A stretch of 39,343 nucleotides of DNA from an archaeon (GTDB taxonomy: Archaea; Thermoproteota; Nitrososphaeria; Nitrososphaerales; CADDZS01). Positions 31,585 to 38,524 of the stretch are shown piece after piece. Within the stretch, counting starts at the first letter, position 1; every line of letters starts with the position of its first letter. The notes beneath the pieces are model-generated. The model was not told the origin of the DNA. It made no database searches and saw only the letters and a program-made list of their open reading frames with translations. The translations under genes and the position numbers were made by a program. The stretch is taken from assembly GCA_902812485.1 (NCBI GenBank), contig CADDZS010000005.1, forward strand, positions 1-39,343, in the 5' to 3' direction.

Positions 31585-32580
31585 TTGAGCCACAATAGTT
31601 ATACAAACAGAATTGACCGAAGCTCATCGAAGAAGATGATCGGTTACGCTTTTACTGTGGTGAGTATCCTTTTAGCTACACTTCCACCTGCTTACATTGC
31701 TCTATATCTCGTTCCACGTTTGAAAACCATACAAACTAGGTATCTAGCTGCTGCAGGACTGGGCCTTACCTTTTGGTTCTTCTATGACACGATGGGAGAC
31801 GCAGGAACTGGACTTGACGTGAATGAAAGCGTGGTTAGTTTTGGTGGCATGACCCATGTTGCTGTTATTTTATCCGCTATAGCTGGAATAGTTGCACTTG
31901 CTCTCTTTGATCATTTTGCCATGCCTCCTTCAAAGCAAGAAAAGAAAATCATCGAAACCGCAGTTGTGATACCACCATCTTCCTTATCAAATATTGCAAG
32001 TTCAAGAGCTGCTACTTTCCAGCCATCACAAACGAATTCGTCACCCTCCTTGGAAAAGAAAGCTGAAAAATCATACAAAGGACATCTGTTTGTCTTGATT
32101 CCGGTTGCGGTCGCAGCCGTGATGGGGATTCATGGGTTGGGAGAGGGCTGGGACTTCTCCTCTGTTGCGGCCTCAGCAACGACAAGCTCACTTGTTGCAA
32201 CTTTTGGAAACACTTACGCACTTGCCTCGTACCCCTTGCACAAATTGTTAGAGGCCTGCATAATCGCTTCAGTATATACGTGCGCCGTTGGAAGGAATGA
32301 CTCTGCTCAAAAGAGAGCGTGGCACATACCAGTTCTGGGACTTTTATTCGGCTTCACCTCTGTGATAGGTGCGGCGATAGGTTATTTCGTAGCCTTTGAC
32401 ACCACATACTTTTACGCCTTTGGCGTAACAGCTGCCTTCTATGCCGCTTTAAGACTAGCAGAAGCTGTTGCTCGCAATGATGATTTAGGGCAGTCGAGGC
32501 CTAGTTACTTTGGAAGCAAGATCTTTTTAGCCTTCGGGATAGGGTTCTTCTTGCTTTATTCAGCAGCGCTGTTACATTGA
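31585..32580 (+). CDS. ZIP-like polytopic membrane protein
   Basis: This 331-residue protein has about eight hydrophobic segments and a hydrophilic Ser/Pro-rich central loop (residues 113-165). Two helices carry histidine-acid pairs spaced as in ZIP metal transporters: His183 and Glu187 in MGIHGLGEGWDFS (compare HNxxEG in helix 4) and His219 and Glu223 in YPLHKLLEACIIAS (compare HExxxE in helix 5). Early helices hold FYDTMGDAGTGLDVN and FDHFAM with further polar residues. I infer a metal transporter or metal sensor related to ZIP; this is not certain. The TTG at 31585 is the longest start, and an ATG at 31636, directly before helix 1, may be the real one. It is divergent from the cupredoxin gene. 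Confidence 0.7.
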   Translation: MSHNSYTNRIDRSSSKKMIGYAFTVVSILLATLPPAYIALYLVPRLKTIQTRYLAAAGLGLTFWFFYDTMGDAGTGLDVNESVVSFGGMTHVAVILSAIAGIVALALFDHFAMPPSKQEKKIIETAVVIPPSSLSNIASSRAATFQPSQTNSSPSLEKKAEKSYKGHLFVLIPVAVAAVMGIHGLGEGWDFSSVAASATTSSLVATFGNTYALASYPLHKLLEACIIASVYTCAVGRNDSAQKRAWHIPVLGLLFGFTSVIGAAIGYFVAFDTTYFYAFGVTAAFYAALRLAEAVARNDDLGQSRPSYFGSKIFLAFGIGFFLLYSAALLH

Positions 32581-32871
32581 TCCTTCTCGTGATGAACTGG
32601 AAGAAAGAAACATGTGTGTTTTTGTCGTGTTTGAGTGAGTTCGGTCTTCTCCTCTAGTAGTTTCAGAACTCAACGCAGAATGCACAAGCACTAAAATGTC
32701 ATTGAGATGCAAAAGCATCGAGTTGGGGGTTTTAAGTACCTTCTAGTGCCCGCATGAAGAACCAAGATCTCCGAGAGGCGTGAATGGGATTCGGTCCAAG
32801 AACCAAAGCTTTAGATCAATTCACGAACTTTGACAACATTTTAATCCCGTTTTCTTTGATCAATTTTCTTC
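32581..32871. promoter_or_regulatory. intergenic region with promoter of the membrane protein-regulator pair
   Basis: No gene is visible in this 291-bp stretch. CATTTTAATCCC at about 32837-32848 is a TATA-like element roughly 28 nt before the GTG at 32872, predicting a leaderless or nearly leaderless transcript for the pair. Confidence 0.4.
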
Positions 32872-33231
32872 GTGAATCTTCGCCCTCTTCCTCCTATTTC
32901 TTCTTCAGTGTTGTATCTCGTCATAGATGACGGACTGGTACATATTGCGCTCGTCTCACTGTCAATAGTGCTTCTCGTCATATCGCTTCTTGCGTATTCT
33001 AGAAGACAAAACACACGGTTCCTCTTTCTTACCCTTGGTTTTTTCTTTCTCTTCCTGAGTCAGGTCGTTTCCCTCTACGAGGTGTTCCTGCTTTCTGACT
33101 ATTTGGTGATCATACCTGTCTTGGGGGTCCACCTTTCACACTTCTTTGATCTTCTGATGCTGCTGAGTTTCGTGACGGCCATTGCAAGAAATTGGGGAAG
33201 TACAAACAAGGGCGCGGTAGATGGTTTTTGA
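32872..33231 (+). CDS. small four-helix membrane protein coupled to a regulator
   Basis: This is a 119-residue protein with four hydrophobic helices: IALVSLSIVLLVISLLAYS (about 25-43), FLFLTLGFFFLFLSQVVSLYEVFLL (about 50-74), YLVIIPVLGVHLSHFFDLL (about 77-95) and LLSFVTAIARNW. His88 and His91 in GVHLSHFF are polar residues inside the membrane that could bind heme or metal. The start is GTG at 32872. Its stop TGA overlaps the TTG start of the next gene (TTGA), so it is translationally coupled to a winged-helix regulator. A membrane sensor role is inferred from that coupling; the family itself I do not recognise. Confidence 0.7.
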   Translation: MNLRPLPPISSSVLYLVIDDGLVHIALVSLSIVLLVISLLAYSRRQNTRFLFLTLGFFFLFLSQVVSLYEVFLLSDYLVIIPVLGVHLSHFFDLLMLLSFVTAIARNWGSTNKGAVDGF

Positions 33232-33740
33232 GCGCATTAAATGAATCAAATAGGGCAAGGATTATTGAGCTAATATCCCTAATGCCGGGGCTTCATCTGA
33301 GGCAGCTTCAAAGACTACTGGGCATTTCGTTTAGCTCCACGAGGTATCATGTGAAAAGACTAGAAAGCTCTGGCAAGCTGTTACCAAAACAAGATAGGGG
33401 ATTTGTTCGTCTCTATCCAAAGGGAATCAACGAGTCGGATCTAGAAATTTATCCTTTTCTTAGGAACAGAACGGCTAGGCTTATTCTTTCAGCACTCATC
33501 GAGCAACCTGGACTTTCGAACAAGGAAATTTCTGAGAGAACCGGCCTTGCAAAGTCAACCATCAGTGAATATTTGACGAGATTCTTAAGCGCAAAAATCG
33601 TGAAATCCACGATGGCAGAAAACAAGCGAATCGCATACGAAATACAAGATCCTTCTCATCTTTTGTACCTCCTCATGACCTCCAAAGGAAGGGTTCACTC
33701 GACTGCGACAGACCGATTTGTAGATCTATGGGACTTCTAG
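33228..33740 (+). CDS. transcriptional regulator with two winged-helix domains
   Basis: This 170-residue protein has two tandem wHTH domains of the type grouped as COG3398 in archaea. The first is ARIIELISLMPGLHLRQLQRLLGISFSSTRYHVKRLESSGKL (starting near residue 10), ending in a FVRLYP wing. The second is TARLILSALIEQPGLSNKEISERTGLAKSTISEYLTRFLSAKIV, with RIAYEI as its wing. A longer reading from a TTG at 33192 would overlap the previous gene by 40 nt. The TTG at 33228 gives a 4-nt TTGA overlap and begins just before the first helix, so I prefer it. It is the only obvious regulator in the cupredoxin region and may bind the palindromes near 31.47 kb (inference). Confidence 0.85.
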   Translation: MSALNESNRARIIELISLMPGLHLRQLQRLLGISFSSTRYHVKRLESSGKLLPKQDRGFVRLYPKGINESDLEIYPFLRNRTARLILSALIEQPGLSNKEISERTGLAKSTISEYLTRFLSAKIVKSTMAENKRIAYEIQDPSHLLYLLMTSKGRVHSTATDRFVDLWDF

Positions 33741-33797
33741 CCATCTTGCGCTAGTCTACAAACAATCTAAAGGCTGAATTGCGGGGTCTTTCTCATA

Positions 33798-35318
33798 ATG
33801 AAAAATTCAACTTACCTCTTATCAGCTTCCTTCCTCTTTGTGGTTCTCCTTTGCCTTGGAAGCGTTCTGGGTCTGCTTTCTATGTCCAGGAATCTCCTTG
33901 CTTTGTCAGGTGAGTCCTCTTTCACGAACAATGAAGTCTCAAGTAATCACATAAGAGAGTTCGTAATCCCAACACCAGATTCAGGCCCGAATGCCATAAT
34001 TTCAGCTTCTAACAACACCTTCTGGCTAACTGAGTTCAATGCTGGGAAGATAGCAGAGTTCATCGAGGGTAACACCTCGTTCAAAGAGTTCTCTGTTCCA
34101 GAGAATGGCTCGCAACCAGATTCTATCGGAGTCGATCATTTAGGCAATGTTTGGTTTTCAGATTACTCTGGCGAGGGTAGCGTATGGATGTTCAATCCGA
34201 AGACTGACAAGTTTACAAAGTTCACGCCGCCGACTCCGAATTCGAAGCCTCTTTCGATAGTAGCGGACAGCGAGAACAACATCTGGTTCACCGAATTTAT
34301 TGGAAACAAGCTAGCCGAGCTCGTTTATCCTAACTACTCATTAAAGGAATACTCTCTGCCAGTTGCAAATGCAGATCCTGCTGTTCTTGCATTTGAACCA
34401 AATTCTTCGCTGATTTGGATTACCGAGGCTGGTGCCGGGGCAATTGCGAGTTTTAATACTGAAACGTTTTCATTTTCGCAGCATGATCCTCCGCCTTACA
34501 TTTCTTTGAGCGATCCTGTCGGGATTGTTGCAGATCCAAAGGGGGACATCTGGATAAGCGAGCATGGGGGAAGTGCGGTGGTAGAGTTCATCTCGTCCAA
34601 CTCCACTTGGAGAAAATATCCGACCTCTTCTCCCCCTACTTCGTCTGGATATCCAGTGTCGGCAGTGGCAACGATAGCAATGGACAAAGAGGGCAATATC
34701 TGGTTTGTGGAACACTTTGCAAATCGAGTTGGTAAGCTTGACCCGAGAACCGATACGATGGAAGAGTTCCAAATTCCAACGCCTGGGGCGTACTCTGTGC
34801 TTAGCACCCTTGACTCAGAAGGGAATTTCTGGTTCACTGAGTACGACGCAAACCGAATCGGGATGATACCTAATAATGTGACATCACCTCTTATAGTGAA
34901 TTCAACAACCAATCTTAGCGTGAACGCTGGCGAAAGAGTAACTCTCCCACTCACAATCACAAATGATGGTTCTATGCCGCTACAAATAGGAATGGGAGCG
35001 TCCAGTTCCTTTACTTACAGTGGAGAGACGACTCCAAACGAAGTGTCCTTCAATGTTTCCTCTATAACGCTTCAACCAGGACGATCAGTCACAATGAATG
35101 TTAGCATAACTCCTGACCCTAACCTTTCACCTGGAATATACTCTGTGAGTTTTGTTGCAAGTTACGGAAACAACACGTCCATCCATGTTAGCTTTCTTGA
35201 GGTAAGCAATGACTTGTACATTCTCTATTTAGTCGAATCAAAACTTCCAATAATCATACTAGGGCTGGCAATTATGGGATTGGCCTCGCTGTTTTTGATC
35301 AGAAGGTACAGAAGATAG
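33798..35318 (+). CDS. exported seven-bladed beta-propeller (streptogramin-lyase-like) with C-terminal anchor
   Basis: This is a predicted surface protein of 506 residues. An N-terminal hydrophobic segment (5-29) serves as signal or anchor. Seven repeats follow, with the pattern W-[FLI]-x-[ED], at Trp76, 119, 163, 207, 252, 302 and 345, each near an N/G-K/R-hydrophobic turn, exactly the seven blades of Vgb-type propellers. After these comes an immunoglobulin-like NEW3-type domain (about 365-475, VNAGERVTLPLTITNDGSMPLQI) with many N-x-S/T sites, then a membrane helix (about 482-500) and the basic end RRYRR. Vgb-like folds in archaea are usually not antibiotic lyases, so a binding or scaffold role outside the membrane is more likely. 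Confidence 0.85.
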   Translation: MKNSTYLLSASFLFVVLLCLGSVLGLLSMSRNLLALSGESSFTNNEVSSNHIREFVIPTPDSGPNAIISASNNTFWLTEFNAGKIAEFIEGNTSFKEFSVPENGSQPDSIGVDHLGNVWFSDYSGEGSVWMFNPKTDKFTKFTPPTPNSKPLSIVADSENNIWFTEFIGNKLAELVYPNYSLKEYSLPVANADPAVLAFEPNSSLIWITEAGAGAIASFNTETFSFSQHDPPPYISLSDPVGIVADPKGDIWISEHGGSAVVEFISSNSTWRKYPTSSPPTSSGYPVSAVATIAMDKEGNIWFVEHFANRVGKLDPRTDTMEEFQIPTPGAYSVLSTLDSEGNFWFTEYDANRIGMIPNNVTSPLIVNSTTNLSVNAGERVTLPLTITNDGSMPLQIGMGASSSFTYSGETTPNEVSFNVSSITLQPGRSVTMNVSITPDPNLSPGIYSVSFVASYGNNTSIHVSFLEVSNDLYILYLVESKLPIIILGLAIMGLASLFLIRRYRR

Positions 35319-35406
35319 ATATTCAATTCATAAGATGCAGACGAGAGACGCTATTTGATTGATTGAGGTTAGGGATCAAAGAGATGGAGAAGGGGGATGG
35401 GAAAAA

Positions 35407-35859
35407 ATGGGAATTCAAATGATAACTCGCGGTAATCTACGCATTTTTCTTCTTTTGATTTGTTCTTGTTTTTTTGGATTCATCCTTTCCTTGAATTCTT
35501 TCCTTGCGGAGTTTCAAATTTATGTGCAAAAGGCGACCATAAGAATCGCACAAGCTAAATGCCCAGGTCTACCTCAACCCGCCCCAGGTTCGCCAGATCC
35601 GTACACAATTATCATAGATGGCGCTGCTACAGCCGGAGTAGCCATCTTTGCGTATTATTTAGCAAGAGACATCATTCGAGACAGGAGAAATAGAGCAATG
35701 AAGGAAGAAAGGGGAGATACAACTGCGGATAATCAAGATAAACTAAGGGAAGAGGAGCATCATGCAGATAGTAGTAAAATCTCCTTTGCAAATGAACCAA
35801 GGGGTAAAGAGGAATCGGCCCAAGAGGATGTAGAGCAGGAGAAAAATGAAGGAAGATAG
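35407..35859 (+). CDS. small membrane protein with long charged cytoplasmic tail
   Basis: I do not recognise this 150-residue protein. It has a first membrane helix (about 12-34, FLLLICSCFFGFILSLNSFL), an external loop of about 40 residues with one Cys and a Pro-rich CPGLPQPAPGSPDP segment, and a second helix (about 70-90, IIIDGAATAGVAIFAYYLA). A positively charged stop (RDIIRDRRNR) and about 50 residues of Glu/Lys/Asp-rich tail follow. A TTG at 35359 gives 16 more residues; the ATG at 35407 places the first helix at the normal distance. It lies between the propeller and the CPTC membrane protein on the same strand, probably in the same transcription unit. Confidence 0.65.
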   Translation: MGIQMITRGNLRIFLLLICSCFFGFILSLNSFLAEFQIYVQKATIRIAQAKCPGLPQPAPGSPDPYTIIIDGAATAGVAIFAYYLARDIIRDRRNRAMKEERGDTTADNQDKLREEEHHADSSKISFANEPRGKEESAQEDVEQEKNEGR

Positions 35860-35937
35860 TGGAAATTCCGAATAGCAGCCTGCGGAAAGCTGAAAAAACT
35901 GTTCAATGCATCTAGGATCATTGTTGGCGAAGGCTAG

Positions 35938-37068
35938 ATGGGGGAGGGTCGGTCCATTATTGAAAGGCGCGTGCTGTCAAACATGTCTATGTCAACGGCT
36001 TATCTTTTTCTTATGATAACTTTGCTTTTTGGCCTTCCGCTTTTGACGGCTTACTATGGTGTGAATCCAAGCTTCTTTTTTGCGGCGCTTATACCTTATC
36101 TCGCCTTTTCGGCAATTGGTACGATGTTCATAATTAGACAGTCTAGGAGAAAGAATTCGTTTCCCAGGGAAGCTGAAGCTTCCGAAAGAGCTCTCAAAGC
36201 TCTGTACCTAGACTCGAGCAGAAACAATTCAAAGCCAAATTTCATCGCTAATTTGAATTCAAAGATCACAACTTTTTGGATTCTCGCACTTGCGACTTCC
36301 ACAGTGATTGTTTATTCCTTGATGCGATTGCTAATCTGGGCAAGCTCACCCTACCCTGCCCCCAGCGAGATTAACTACTTGGGCTGGTTCTACATTGTTT
36401 TGCTTGCAATAACTAGCGTGCTCGGATTTTCGAGGTTGCTTTATAGAGCCTTCCCAGTTCTGCGAAGTGTGTTGCGCAATCGCAGGTACGCTTTTCTTGC
36501 CGGTTTGTTCTCTTTGAGTTTTGCGATCGTTTACTCACTTGTTGTCAATGGAATACTGATAGTTGGCGTCAATACTACTGCAACAGCGCCTCCTCCATCA
36601 AATTCCTATCCTTATGTCTACCCTCCCATGACTCCCGCAACTCCAGATCCGATAGTCAATCTGGTGTATCTACCTACTATAGTGATCCAACTGTCCTACC
36701 AGCTTAATTTTATTATGATTCCTTTCGAAGTCGTCTTCACCGCTCTTCTTTCCTTGTTAGTTGGATCTAACATCGCAATGGCTCATTATCTCATCTCAAG
36801 CAATGGACTCAAGTGCTCAACAAAGGGAGCAGCTCTATCAACGAGTGGATCAATTATAGGATTAACCGCGACGTGCCCAACTTGCCTAGTTCCAGCTTTT
36901 GTCTCTGCTCTCTTTGGAGCTGTGGGGATCGGCGGAGCAGGTGCAATTCAGAACATGTATTCCAACATTTACGGAGTGGCCCTCCCACCACTGTTGAGTG
37001 TTGCGACGCTGTTTCTTAGTTTGGTCTACCTCTCAAGGGCAGTAATGAAGAACGCTCCCACTCCATAG
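35938..37068 (+). CDS. polytopic membrane protein with intramembrane CPTC motif
   Basis: This is a 376-residue protein with about eight to nine hydrophobic segments. Near its end a helix carries LTATCPTCLVPAFVSALFG, with Cys313 and Cys316 in a CPTC motif at the start of a membrane helix, followed by a Gly/Ala-rich segment GAVGIGGAGAI. Another Cys (293) lies shortly before. CxxC in a helix with Pro is reminiscent of redox-active or Cu(I)-binding thiols in membrane proteins such as CcdA/DsbD or copper pumps, but the rest does not match those families and I do not assign one. A Pro/Tyr-rich external loop is found at 218-240. The start is ATG at 35938, with Met16/18 as alternatives. Confidence 0.72.
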   Translation: MGEGRSIIERRVLSNMSMSTAYLFLMITLLFGLPLLTAYYGVNPSFFFAALIPYLAFSAIGTMFIIRQSRRKNSFPREAEASERALKALYLDSSRNNSKPNFIANLNSKITTFWILALATSTVIVYSLMRLLIWASSPYPAPSEINYLGWFYIVLLAITSVLGFSRLLYRAFPVLRSVLRNRRYAFLAGLFSLSFAIVYSLVVNGILIVGVNTTATAPPPSNSYPYVYPPMTPATPDPIVNLVYLPTIVIQLSYQLNFIMIPFEVVFTALLSLLVGSNIAMAHYLISSNGLKCSTKGAALSTSGSIIGLTATCPTCLVPAFVSALFGAVGIGGAGAIQNMYSNIYGVALPPLLSVATLFLSLVYLSRAVMKNAPTP

Positions 37069-37335
37069 TGCGGACTAGTTCCTCTCTCTATTCTCGTTTC
37101 TTCATATATTCCTCCTTTCCTCGCTAATTTTCAAGATCTTTCTTCTCCGTCGCCGGGCCCATATTTGCTTTGAAAACGAATGGATTGCATTAGCTAAACA
37201 AAATATTTCTGGGGAAAGGGATAACTCTTTGAGTCTTCTTTCTATTCTCGCAGGGAAAACGACTCTCAGAGGATGGAGAAACGAAAGGAAGTAAGATTCA
37301 GGGAAGGAAAGAGAAAAGCAAGTTGGTAGAAAACC

Positions 37336-38448
37336 ATGCAGAAAGATGAATTGCGATCAGAAGGACTCGAAGGACAATTCCTATCAAGCACCTTCCTAAC
37401 GAGGCTAGTAAAAACAATTGGATCACCAATATTTTTTGGATTTGTGCTCTTTGTTTTTGTAACCACCTTTCCGCCATTCGAAGCCGCAACAGAGCTCAAT
37501 TTAGCAGCACACATGCTTCAACACGTGCTCATCATGATTTCAGGAGTTTTGATCGCCTATCCCATTTACAAGGCTGGAAGATTCAATTCTATAAAAAATA
37601 GAAAGACTGGCATTGTTGGCGTGCTGACCCTTATCGGAGTTGTGGTTCTTTGGCACATACCCGAGTTTTGGGATGCAGCGGTCGTGAACTATCAGGTTCA
37701 CATCTTGGAGCATTTCTCTTTTTTTGGAGTGGGGTTACTCATCGGCTTCACCGTTCCAATGCTTTCGGACCACATGAAGATGATACTTTTCGTACTTGCG
37801 GTCTCAGCACACATGTTTTACGGACTCGCGCTGTTTCTCATCTCAACCCCGATCTATAACTCACCTGTTTCGCAACAATCCTTCCTGGGAGTGCTACTCT
37901 TCGCTCCATCTCCAGCCTACTTCATAGGCTATCTTTACTTCACGCTAACGAGTGAGAGTAGAAGGCTCGAAAGGGATGAGCAAAACGAGCTTGCAAAGAT
38001 TGACCCCAAATTCGTTCTTGCTCAAAGAGCGTACTCAAGAACGAGCTCAAGCAAAAGAATCAGATCCCTAGGATCCATAGTTGTACCAAGTCTTACACTC
38101 ATTATGATTGTGACGCTAGCATCATACTTTGCATTCTCAAGCTTTGCTATAGCCGCGAGCGGTACGTCTGCTCATGGCGTTAATGTCTATATTGTCGAAA
38201 ACCCTTACTACTGGCAGTACTCCCCTCAATCAATAACCGTGGTGATTGGAATCAACAATACTGTAACTTGGGTAAGTCATTCGTACTCAATCGATACTGT
38301 CACAAGTTCGAACGGCGCTTTCGATTCTGGCCCGCTCTCATCAGGTCAAACCTTTACTTACACATTCACAAAGCCAGGAGTGTATCAATACTATTGCGAA
38401 TACCATCCATGGATGAAGGGAACTGTATATGTCCTTTCGGAGTCTTGA
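37336..38448 (+). CDS. CtaG/DUF1404-like membrane domain fused to a cupredoxin
   Basis: This is a 370-residue two-domain protein. Residues 25-205 hold about six helices resembling DUF1404 and the caa3 oxidase assembly factor CtaG: His59 and His63 in AAHMLQHVLI, His107 in VVLWHIPEFWDAAVVN, and His122 and His126 in QVHILEHFSFFGVGLL, close to the CtaG pattern W-H-x-P...A...H-x2-E-H. After a charged linker and another helix (about 248-272), residues 280-370 form an external cupredoxin with Cys354, His357 and Met360 in YQYYCEYHPWMKGTVYV. The usual first copper His before TVTS is replaced by Asp320 in SYSIDTVTS. CtaG acts in copper-site assembly of oxidases in Bacillus; a copper-handling role here is inference. 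Confidence 0.82.
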   Translation: MQKDELRSEGLEGQFLSSTFLTRLVKTIGSPIFFGFVLFVFVTTFPPFEAATELNLAAHMLQHVLIMISGVLIAYPIYKAGRFNSIKNRKTGIVGVLTLIGVVVLWHIPEFWDAAVVNYQVHILEHFSFFGVGLLIGFTVPMLSDHMKMILFVLAVSAHMFYGLALFLISTPIYNSPVSQQSFLGVLLFAPSPAYFIGYLYFTLTSESRRLERDEQNELAKIDPKFVLAQRAYSRTSSSKRIRSLGSIVVPSLTLIMIVTLASYFAFSSFAIAASGTSAHGVNVYIVENPYYWQYSPQSITVVIGINNTVTWVSHSYSIDTVTSSNGAFDSGPLSSGQTFTYTFTKPGVYQYYCEYHPWMKGTVYVLSES

Positions 38449-38524
38449 GACCACGCTCATTGTCCCTTCCATCGTTTGAAGGTGCTGGGGAACTATTCGC
38501 GTAAGGGAAGTTCTTCATCTCGAT

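Noticed and set aside
33798-35318. Calling the propeller a streptogramin-resistance lyase
   Set aside because: It has extracellular anchors and an added NEW3-like domain; the fold match alone does not support antibiotic resistance.
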